From contig CAZGLK010000001.1 in NCBI GenBank assembly GCA_964526375.1, positions 1 to 64,000 of the forward strand: DNA of 64,000 bases, given 5' to 3'. The translations under genes were made by a program, and so were the position numbers. Positions 57,403-64,000 of this stretch are shown piece by piece (the first letter of the stretch is position 1; every line of letters starts with the position of its first letter). The notes under the pieces were generated by a model. That model saw only the letters and a list, made by a program, of their open reading frames with translations, searched no databases and had not been told where the DNA came from. Source of the stretch: CAZGLK01 sp964526375. Lineage in GTDB: Bacteria > Patescibacteriota > Minisyncoccia > JACQLN01.

Positions 57403-58752
57403 ATGGAAACCATTTTTTTGTTTGTGGATAAAGATTTATTGATACGAGACCTGCTTACCGGCGATTTTTTGCCGTATCTTGCTTCCAAATTTCAAGCGGT
57501 AGTTTTTATGCAGGAGAAATCATATGCAAGAAACAAGGATTTTTTGTTTGCCGGGAGCGATCGTGTTGAATATAAAATCTGGCCGGTTTACAACAATAAA
57601 TTTTTAGACTGGATGAAAGCGATTCGGAGCGTGTTCGTAAGGCAATTTGACCACCTGAACGTGCAGCAGTTCAAAAAAAGAAAGCTTCCCGGAACTAAAT
57701 TCAATCGCTGGCTGCTGCCATTGGCTAGCGCCGGCCGTCGTTTTTTTACCCTGAAGTTTTTTAAGTCTTTAGAAAAACAGCTTCTTTCCGGTAAATCAAA
57801 GGAGATTTTTAGAGGTTATGTTAACAAATACCGTCCCAGTTGCGTTGTAACCGCGTCTTGCGGCATTATGAATTTTGAGGCCGAAGGGTTGCTGTTGGCG
57901 GAATTTTTTGGTATCCCCACGGTAGCCGTTAACTTTAATTGGGACAATTTGACGTCTAAAGTGCGAAGCTTAAGGTTGCCGGATAAATTGGTTGTTTGGA
58001 ATGAACCAATCAAGAATGTCGCTTTGGAGATGCATGGGTATGAAGCTAATGAAGTGTTTGTTTCGGGGATTATCAGGTTTGATCCCTATTTTAACAAGAG
58101 TGCTCCCGAGTTGCCCGGTCGGGAGGGGTTTTTAAGGTCTAAAGGATTGGATCCCAACAATAAAACGATTGTCTATGCCAGCACGGCTGATTTTGTGTAT
58201 CCTTTTCAAAAGGAATTGATAAGTCTGCTGATTGAATTGAGGGATCAAGGCAAACTTTTGGGCCAGCCCAATATCTTTGTTCGTCTCCATTACAAGGATC
58301 CAATAGACGGCTACCGCCGTTTTTTAAACCAGCCCAATGTTTACATAGAAAAATATGAATCTACTTCCTTGGAGCGGGATGGTTTGAATTTGAAGGCGAC
58401 CCTGCTGTACGGTGATGTCCATTTAAATTATGCGTCCACTGTCTCTTTAGATGTCTGTGCCCTAAACCGGCCGCTTATTAATTTGGCCTTTCCGGCCGAT
58501 GTTGTGGCAAGATTCCCCAATCAGGATTTTCCGCATTACCGGCCTTTAGTGGAAACCGGCGCGGCGCGGCTGGCTCGCGACCCGATTGAACTGGTTAATC
58601 TGATCAACGGTTATTTTCTTAATCCCGACTTAGATTCAGAAAAACGTGGGGAAATTGCCGCAAATTTGGTTTGTAACGCGGACGGTCTGGCCCATAAGCG
58701 GGTTGTGGATTTTCTTGTAAATATGGCCGCCGGCAGCTCCAAGAAGGATTGA
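57403..58752 (+). CDS. GT-B-like surface-glycan protein, paralogue family member 4
   Basis: A 449-residue family member starting 4 bases after the phosphatase gene. Marks: FLFVDKDLLIRDLLTGDF, VNKYRPSCVVTASCG, NFNWDNLTSK, LVVWNEPIKNVALEM, FVSGIIRFDPY, IFVRLHYKDP, GDVHLNYASTVSLDVCALNRPLINL. It groups with member 2. Direct linkage to the KdsC-like gene again ties the family to the acidic-sugar pathway. Confidence 0.62.
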   Translation: METIFLFVDKDLLIRDLLTGDFLPYLASKFQAVVFMQEKSYARNKDFLFAGSDRVEYKIWPVYNNKFLDWMKAIRSVFVRQFDHLNVQQFKKRKLPGTKFNRWLLPLASAGRRFFTLKFFKSLEKQLLSGKSKEIFRGYVNKYRPSCVVTASCGIMNFEAEGLLLAEFFGIPTVAVNFNWDNLTSKVRSLRLPDKLVVWNEPIKNVALEMHGYEANEVFVSGIIRFDPYFNKSAPELPGREGFLRSKGLDPNNKTIVYASTADFVYPFQKELISLLIELRDQGKLLGQPNIFVRLHYKDPIDGYRRFLNQPNVYIEKYESTSLERDGLNLKATLLYGDVHLNYASTVSLDVCALNRPLINLAFPADVVARFPNQDFPHYRPLVETGAARLARDPIELVNLINGYFLNPDLDSEKRGEIAANLVCNADGLAHKRVVDFLVNMAAGSSKKD

Positions 58753-58841
58753 AGCTCCCCGCCCCAAGTGTGAGTTTCACTGGCCCATGGCGCGATTTGG
58801 TTACAATTAAGTTGGCAGCGGAGTTATTAAGTTATGACGGC

Positions 58842-60227
58842 ATGAAGACCATTCTGATCAGTATTTTACAGGGCATTGAAGCCAAAAATATTTTAAGAAC
58901 TGAGATTTGCAAAACGCTCTTGGCAACACCCGACATAAGGCTTGTTTTTTTGGTTGGCACCAAGGACAAATTGGATTATTATGGCCGGGAGTTTACGCAT
59001 CCCAGGATGATCTACGAGCTGGTTTTGCCCGTTAAGGTTTCAAGGTGGGATCGTTTTTTGGGTTTCTTAAAATTTAAGCTGATTAACACCGAGACCATAG
59101 ATTTAAGAAGAAAACTGGCAGCTAAAGACAATCGCGTCAGTTTTTTTCTGTACCCGTTCATTTTTTTGTTTAATAGAATTTTTGCCCGAAGAATTTTTAG
59201 AAAATTTGTTAGGCAGTTAGACCAGAGCTTGGCCCCGAGTGCCGATTTTTCCTGTCTTTTTGACAAGTATAATGTTGCCGCGGTTTTCCTGGCTCATCTT
59301 TTTGACGATACGGAGGCCGCTTTGCTGCGCGAGGCGAAGCGAAGGGGAATTGTAAATGTGGGGCTTATAAATTCTTGGGACAAATTAACAGCCCGGTGCA
59401 TGTTGAGGGTGTTGCCGGACAAATTGCTGGTTTACAACGATATCGTGAAAAAAGAGGCTGTTGAGTATGCCGATATGCCGCCGGAGAACGTTGTAGCGGT
59501 TGGCGTGCCGCATTATGATCAGTATTTTACCGATAAACCCCCTTCGCTCGATGAATTTTATAAGAGGGCGAACATTGATTCTAAAAAAAGGATTATTCTT
59601 TATTCTCCCATAGGCAAGTATTTTAGCGACTCGGATTGGGATATAATAGATTTACTCAACGGTTTTACGGAAAACGAGCTAAGGAGTTATAATGTAGAAT
59701 TGCTGGTTAGATTTCAGCCCAATGATTTTGTCAGTGAGATTGAAATCAAGAAAAGGCCTTGGCTTAAATACGATCTGCCCGGCATTAGATTTTCCAATAA
59801 GCGCGGGGTTGACTGGGATATGAATTTTGCGGATCTAAAAAATCTGTTTGACACTCTGTATTACTGTTCACTCCTGGTTTGTTACGCGGCCAGTATAACC
59901 GTTGAGGCTGCTATTTTGGGCAAGCCGGTTATAAATATAAATTTTGAGGTTAAAGACAAGCAAAAACATTCCCAAACGCCAACCTATTTTTACGGCATGA
60001 GCCACTATCGCAAGGTTTTAGCAACCGGCGGCATCCGTTTGGTTAATAGTAAAGAGGAGTTGTTGAAATGGATTAAAATATATTTGGATCAGCCCGAAAT
60101 TGATGCTGACGGCAGATCTAGACTTGTCAGCGAGCAGTGTTGGAGACAAGACGGCCGGGCCGGGCAAAGGATTGCGGGGTTTTTAATAAGCGAAATTGGT
60201 TCAAACCGAGACGGTGCGGTGGCTTAA
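58842..60227 (+). CDS. GT-B-like surface-glycan protein, paralogue family member 5
   Basis: A family member of 461 residues from ATG 58842, the start that aligns with paralogues (MKTILISILQGIEAKNILRTE); the frame is open to TTG 58749 at the stop of member 4, so an extra 31 residues cannot be excluded. Marks: FDKYNVAAVFLAHLFDD, NSWDKLTARC, LLVYNDIVKKEAVEY, VAVGVPHYDQY, LLVRFQPND, VCYAASITVEAAILGKPVIN and the end motif EQCWRQDGRAGQRI. Members 4 and 5 lie in tandem but belong to different subgroups. Confidence 0.62.
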   Translation: MKTILISILQGIEAKNILRTEICKTLLATPDIRLVFLVGTKDKLDYYGREFTHPRMIYELVLPVKVSRWDRFLGFLKFKLINTETIDLRRKLAAKDNRVSFFLYPFIFLFNRIFARRIFRKFVRQLDQSLAPSADFSCLFDKYNVAAVFLAHLFDDTEAALLREAKRRGIVNVGLINSWDKLTARCMLRVLPDKLLVYNDIVKKEAVEYADMPPENVVAVGVPHYDQYFTDKPPSLDEFYKRANIDSKKRIILYSPIGKYFSDSDWDIIDLLNGFTENELRSYNVELLVRFQPNDFVSEIEIKKRPWLKYDLPGIRFSNKRGVDWDMNFADLKNLFDTLYYCSLLVCYAASITVEAAILGKPVININFEVKDKQKHSQTPTYFYGMSHYRKVLATGGIRLVNSKEELLKWIKIYLDQPEIDADGRSRLVSEQCWRQDGRAGQRIAGFLISEIGSNRDGAVA

Positions 60228-60266
60228 TTGGGAACTTGGTTTGACTGCTAATTATCAAGTGCAAAA

Positions 60267-60497
60267 ATGGACAGGTTAGAAAATTTAATAGCTAGGGTTT
60301 TGAATGTTGAACCCACCGCGGTAAACGACAACACCAGCCCCGATAATGTGGAAAGCTGGGATTCTTTTAGCAGTTTAATTTTGGTTACGGAACTGGAAAA
60401 GAATTTTAAAGTTAAGTTTAGTTTGGAAGAGGTTGTTCTGGTTAAAAATGTGGGGGACATTAAAAAAGCCTTAAGGAATCATGGCGTGAAAGTATGA
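60267..60497 (+). CDS. acyl carrier protein 2
   Basis: A 76-residue carrier protein with the phosphopantetheine serine Ser33 in WDSFSSLILVTELE. It is closely similar to carrier 3 and carrier 1 in length and helix pattern (ELEKNFKVKFSLEEV). It overlaps the MaoC-like gene by ATGA, so the two products probably work on the same thioester. Confidence 0.87.
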   Translation: MDRLENLIARVLNVEPTAVNDNTSPDNVESWDSFSSLILVTELEKNFKVKFSLEEVVLVKNVGDIKKALRNHGVKV

Positions 60498-60922
60498 CTT
60501 TAATTTCCAGCAACCTGGAGTTTGAGCAAATTAAGATAGGGGATGTTTTTTCGTTTAAAAAACTTATAGATGACGAATTGATTGATCGTTTTGCCGTGCT
60601 GGTGGGTGATTACAATCCTCTGCATACGGATATTGCTTATGCTAAAGAAAATGGTTTTGATGGCCGATTGGCTCAAGGTCTGTTGACGGGAAGTTTATTT
60701 TCAACCCTGGTGGGTATGTTTTGCCCGGGTCGGCGGGCCTTATACTTATCGCAGAGTTTAAATTTTAAAAAACCCGTGGTTGCCGGCAGAGAGGTGTTAA
60801 TTAAGGGCGAGGTATTGGATAAATCTGAAAGTACCAGAGTTATTAGGTTAAAAACTTTGGTTTGTGACGAGAAAGAAGATATAGCCGTAGAGGGGGAGGC
60901 TTTAATTAAAGTCGGGTTGTAA
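60494..60922 (+). CDS. MaoC-like (R)-specific hydratase/dehydratase
   Basis: A 142-residue hot-dog-fold protein. GDYNPLHTDIAYAKENGFDGRLAQGLLTGS contains the catalytic Asp39 and His44 of (R)-specific enoyl hydratases. It would interconvert 3-hydroxyacyl and enoyl thioesters, here probably on the carrier protein encoded upstream (4-base overlap). With the SDR downstream it could form a short reductive acyl module. Confidence 0.87.
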   Translation: MTLISSNLEFEQIKIGDVFSFKKLIDDELIDRFAVLVGDYNPLHTDIAYAKENGFDGRLAQGLLTGSLFSTLVGMFCPGRRALYLSQSLNFKKPVVAGREVLIKGEVLDKSESTRVIRLKTLVCDEKEDIAVEGEALIKVGL

Positions 60923-60953
60923 ATTTTGTTAGGTAAAGAGATAGTTTCAAATT

Positions 60954-61649
60954 ATGAGATTCAAAAACAAAGTTATTCTTATTTTAGGGGGCACGGGGCA
61001 CATTGGTTCGGCCGCGGCCGCGGCTTTTGAAAGAGAGGGCGCCAAAGTATGCCGCCACGGGCGATCCGGAAAATACAAAGCTGATCTAAGAAACGAAAAA
61101 GATATTGATGATTTGGTTTCTAGTGTATTGGCTGATCATGGGCGGGTTGATGTTGTGGTTAATTCGGTTAGCCATCCCGTTAAAATAAATAGTTTTGACA
61201 AAAAAACATGGTCCGATTTTAAGGATCAGTTTCTGGTTCAGCTGGGTGGCGGTTGGGAAGTAATACAAAGATTGCTGCCGGGCATGAAAACAAACAGAGA
61301 GGGGAGAATAATAAATATTCTCACGTCTTATGCCGTCGGCCAGCCGCCTTCTGGTTTAGCGGATTATGTCACGGCCAAATATGCTTTATTGGGTTTGACA
61401 AAGGCATTGGCTAAGGAGTTGGGCAAGTATGGAATTACCGTTAATGCAGTTTCGCCCAGTTTAATAAAAAACGCTTTTTCTGGTGGCGTGCCGGAGAAGC
61501 TCTTGGATTTGATCGTTGCCCAAACGCCGTTGGGCCGTTTAGCCACAGCGGAAGATGTTGCCGGTAGCGTGTTATTTTTGGCTTCCGATGAGGCCGCTTA
61601 TATAACTGGACAGAATATCGTCGTGGCTGGCGGAAATGCAATGCTATGA
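60954..61649 (+). CDS. SDR, FabG-like reductase
   Basis: A 231-residue classical SDR: ILGGTGHIGSAAAAAFEREG, VDVVVNSVSHPV, RIINILTSYAVG, YVTAKYALLGLTKALA (YxxxK), ASDEAAYITGQNIVVAGG. Close in shape to 3-oxoacyl carrier-protein reductases. Asn-Ser-Val replaces the common Asn-Asn-Ala, a tolerated variation. Placed between the MaoC-like protein and the AMP ligase, it probably reduces a carrier-bound oxoacyl group, though a sugar substrate is possible. Confidence 0.83.
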   Translation: MRFKNKVILILGGTGHIGSAAAAAFEREGAKVCRHGRSGKYKADLRNEKDIDDLVSSVLADHGRVDVVVNSVSHPVKINSFDKKTWSDFKDQFLVQLGGGWEVIQRLLPGMKTNREGRIINILTSYAVGQPPSGLADYVTAKYALLGLTKALAKELGKYGITVNAVSPSLIKNAFSGGVPEKLLDLIVAQTPLGRLATAEDVAGSVLFLASDEAAYITGQNIVVAGGNAML

Positions 61650-61694
61650 AATTAAATCAACCAAGGTAGTATATAGTAGCACGGTCTAGCGTCC

Positions 61695-63437
61695 ATGACA
61701 AAGAATATTACTAACATAGAACCTAATTTGGCTGATTATGATAAAACCCGTGCTAATTTCTCTTGGGAGGATTGGCATAGGGAGTTTTATTTCTATAACC
61801 ATGGCAACAGGGTTAACTATGCCTATGAGGTTACCAACCATCAAGTGGAGAAGGGCAACGGCGGTGTGGCGGCGATAATAGAACAAAGGGCTGACGGAAG
61901 CATCGACAGGATAACTTACCGGGGATTAGCCCGGGCCACCGATGTAATTGCCGGCAACCTCAAGTCTCTTGGTTTAAAACCCGGAGAGAGGTTTGCGATC
62001 TACGCCCCTAGATCAATCGATTATGCGAAAGTACTTTTGGCGTCTGTAAAATGCGGCGCCGTGGCTGTTCCTCTTTTTGATGCTTTTGGCCCGGGCGCGA
62101 TCAAGGATAGAATTAATGATTGTTCAGCCAGCTGGATTTATGTTGCCGGTGATTTGTTCAATAATGTGCGTCTCGGGGAATTACCTTCTCTGAAGAAGGT
62201 ATTAATGAATAGATTGCCGGCCGGGCTTGAGAAAACCAAGAGTGATGTTCGGTTTGTTACATTGGCAGAGCTCATGAGGGGTAAGGTTGGTTGGGACGCA
62301 GTTAGTTTCGGGGATTTAGAAACAGCCTTTATTATTCATTATACCTCCGGCTCCACAGCTAAGCCCAAGGGTGTGTTGTTGGCCAACAGGACCATGGTGG
62401 GCCATTTGGTTACGGGACTATATGTTTTAGATTTGCGGCGGGGTGACAGGTTATGGAATACCGGCGATCCGGGCTGGATAACAGGAATGGTTTATAATTT
62501 TTTTGCACCTCTGTTACTAGGTGCTACTACTCACATATACCATGGTCCTTTTCATCCCCAGGGTTGGTCTAATTTTATGAGAAAGATGAAAATAACGGTT
62601 TGGTACAGCACACCTACGGCTTTCAGGTTGCTCCGTTATTATAATGCGCCAGTAAACAGAAAAAATACTCCCTGTTTGAGGCATATAGTCAGTGCCGGTG
62701 AGCCGCTTAATTCCAGTTTGGTTGACTGGACCATGGAAAATCTTGGAATTCCCATACATGATTCTTGGTACATGACGGAAAATGGGCATCAGCTTATAAA
62801 TAATTACCGCTGTCTGACGGTTAAAAAAGGTTCCATGGGCAAGCCGTTTCCGGGAATTGAGGCCGCGATTATTGATGAAAAATGCAGAAAGTTGCCGGTC
62901 GGAAAAGTTGGGCGTCTGGCTGTAAAAACTCCCTGGCCCGGTTTAATGAAAACAATCTGGAATAACCGTAAAAAATTTGATTCCTATTTTGAGAAAGGAT
63001 GGTATATATCTGGAGACATGGCATATCGGGATAGGGATGGATATTTTTGGTTCCAGGGTCGGGAGGATGACATGATAAAAAGCGCTGCCGAGAGAATAAG
63101 CCCCTTCGAGATAGAAAATATCTTGGTTTCTCATCCGGCTGTTGGGGAGGCGGCAGTTATAGAAAAACCGGACGACTTGTATGGGGGAATTGTTAAAGCC
63201 TTTGTGGTGCTAAAACCAAATTTCGCTTCTTCGGAGTCTGTCAGGGAAGACATAGTAAGACACGTGAGAGACAATTTATCCACTTCTCAAGTCCCGCGAG
63301 AGGTGGAGTTCGTGGGTGATTTGCCAAAAACAAGGAGTGGTAAAATAATGAGACGGCTGCTAAGGGCCAAAGAAATGAACATGGATCTCGGCGATGTTTC
63401 TACATTGGATACGGAAATGAAAACAGATCTTAAGTGA
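61695..63437 (+). CDS. AMP-forming acyl-CoA/acyl-carrier ligase (ANL superfamily)
   Basis: A 580-residue adenylating enzyme, acetyl-CoA-synthetase-like in layout. FIIHYTSGSTAKPKGVLLANR is the P-loop (about 213-233), WNTGDPGWITGMVYNFFAPLL and WYSTPTAFRLL follow ACS-type enzymes, DSWYMTENG the A5 motif, GWYISGDMAYRDRDGYFWFQGREDDMIK the hinge region, and PKTRSGKIMRRLLR the C-terminal lysine (Lys550). It would activate a short acid as acyl-AMP and load it onto CoA or onto the carrier proteins on either side; direct carrier loading is an inference from context. Confidence 0.88.
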   Translation: MTKNITNIEPNLADYDKTRANFSWEDWHREFYFYNHGNRVNYAYEVTNHQVEKGNGGVAAIIEQRADGSIDRITYRGLARATDVIAGNLKSLGLKPGERFAIYAPRSIDYAKVLLASVKCGAVAVPLFDAFGPGAIKDRINDCSASWIYVAGDLFNNVRLGELPSLKKVLMNRLPAGLEKTKSDVRFVTLAELMRGKVGWDAVSFGDLETAFIIHYTSGSTAKPKGVLLANRTMVGHLVTGLYVLDLRRGDRLWNTGDPGWITGMVYNFFAPLLLGATTHIYHGPFHPQGWSNFMRKMKITVWYSTPTAFRLLRYYNAPVNRKNTPCLRHIVSAGEPLNSSLVDWTMENLGIPIHDSWYMTENGHQLINNYRCLTVKKGSMGKPFPGIEAAIIDEKCRKLPVGKVGRLAVKTPWPGLMKTIWNNRKKFDSYFEKGWYISGDMAYRDRDGYFWFQGREDDMIKSAAERISPFEIENILVSHPAVGEAAVIEKPDDLYGGIVKAFVVLKPNFASSESVREDIVRHVRDNLSTSQVPREVEFVGDLPKTRSGKIMRRLLRAKEMNMDLGDVSTLDTEMKTDLK

Positions 63438-63452
63438 AACCATCTCTTAAAT

Positions 63453-63683
63453 ATGAAGCAGAAACTCGAGAAAATTTTAGGGAAAGTTTTTGGAGTAAAT
63501 CCAAAGAGAATCACAGACAAAACAAGTCCAGAAAACTTGCCCAGTTGGGATTCTTTTAACGGTTTGGTTTTGGTGCGGGAGCTGGAAAAGAATTTCAATA
63601 TTAAGTTGGATGTTGAAGAGATGGCTAAGATCAAAAGAGTGGCGGATATAAGAAGATTACTGAAACGTTACGGCCGTCTTTAG
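63453..63683 (+). CDS. acyl carrier protein 3
   Basis: A 76-residue carrier protein with Ser34 in SWDSFNGLVLVRELE as phosphopantetheine site. It begins 15 bases after the ligase stop, so it is the likely substrate of the ligase. Sequence resemblance to carriers 1 and 2 suggests duplication within the locus. Confidence 0.87.
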   Translation: MKQKLEKILGKVFGVNPKRITDKTSPENLPSWDSFNGLVLVRELEKNFNIKLDVEEMAKIKRVADIRRLLKRYGRL

Positions 63684-63795
63684 TTGGCGCGCGGCTATGC
63701 GCAAAAGCGGTTTGTTGAATAGTTAAATGTAATTTGTTAAGCTTGAGTTTGCAGTTTATGAAGTTCTTTTCGCACCCACATAGGAGGGAGCCCGG

Positions 63796-64000
63796 ATGGT
63801 TAAGGTTAAGCATGGGCAAGTCTTCGCTGCCAGAATGGATGACGCGGTTTTTGTTGACCGAAAAATAAAATTAATTGCTAAGGAGGTTTGGGATGTTATC
63901 AATCAGGAGTTAGAGGTTGATCTCGAACCAGGTGATTTGGGGGAGCATATCATTACCGAGGGTTTAGGTGATCTCTCCGATATCACGCCGGGGACGTTCT
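63796..64000 (+). CDS. MOSC-domain protein, 3' end outside window
   Basis: ATG 63796 follows TAGGAGGG (63781-63788). The 68 visible residues include VKVKHGQVFAARMDD and the MOSC signature EPGDLGEHIITEGL followed by TPGTF. MOSC domains occur in molybdenum cofactor sulfurase-related proteins, where they handle sulfur or oxidoreductase chemistry. The conserved Cys expected further on lies beyond the window end. It is separated from the carrier gene by 112 bases, so it may start a new unit. Confidence 0.72.
   Translation, partial: MVKVKHGQVFAARMDDAVFVDRKIKLIAKEVWDVINQELEVDLEPGDLGEHIITEGLGDLSDITPGTF

Noticed and set aside
1..64000. alternative genetic code with TGA as glycine
   Set aside because: Many conserved genes end cleanly at TGA, often in ATGA overlaps with the next start.

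Overview
The window looks like a chromosomal stretch from a Candidate Phyla Radiation (Patescibacteria, probably Parcubacteria-like) bacterium. The support is indirect but consistent: a B12-dependent ribonucleotide reductase followed by a cobalamin adenosyltransferase, a ComEC split over two genes, a PaaX/Cas2-like small protein, a 1,273-residue secreted protein with a peptidoglycan-binding domain, a stand-alone EF-Tu domain-2-like protein, and spacers full of short degenerate word repeats. TGA is used as a stop (many ATGA and TGA junctions), so the code is the standard bacterial one and not the Gracilibacteria code.

Layout. 0-26 kb is a mixed housekeeping and accessory region: a partial unknown gene, nrdJ, the adenosyltransferase, a Cas2/PaaX-like gene bracketed by 44-bp palindromic repeats (three copies here, a fourth at 14.5 kb), efp, split comEC, a MntA/HepT-type toxin-antitoxin pair between 66-bp direct repeats, two micro-ORFs with consensus Shine-Dalgarno sites in a GC-rich stretch, an extended adenylate-kinase-like protein, nth, a secreted LTD-like protein, two small paralogous proteins, murD, tRNA-His, tRNA-Arg, clpB behind a promoter plus a CIRCE-like operator, a 175-bp stem-loop, the large surface protein and a TPR protein.

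26-64 kb is one large envelope-glycan locus in alternating strand blocks with many 4-30 bp gene overlaps. It holds GT4 glycosyltransferases (one a two-domain fusion), a flippase, a polytopic membrane protein, a DPM1-like GT2, sugar-nucleotide enzymes (RmlB, RmlD-like, epimerase), C- and O-methyltransferases, GNAT enzymes and a deacetylase. It also holds a nonulosonic-acid-like set (NeuB-like synthase, KdsC-like phosphatase, NeuA-like cytidylyltransferase, oxidoreductases) and an acyl-carrier set (FkbH-like HAD protein, three carrier proteins, a MaoC-like protein, an SDR and an AMP-forming ligase). Five members of one uncharacterised GT-B-like family are spread through it. The inferred product is a surface glycan carrying a CMP-activated acidic sugar and carrier-delivered acyl or glyceryl-type decorations. 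The window ends inside a MOSC-domain gene.

The most unusual signals are the palindrome family around the Cas2/PaaX-like gene; short word repeats, including CCCTAAA/CCCTATA telomere-like words, read through in frame inside proteins and forming the joint of a fused glycosyltransferase; the five-paralogue family; and the carrier-protein pathway inside a sialic-acid-like locus.
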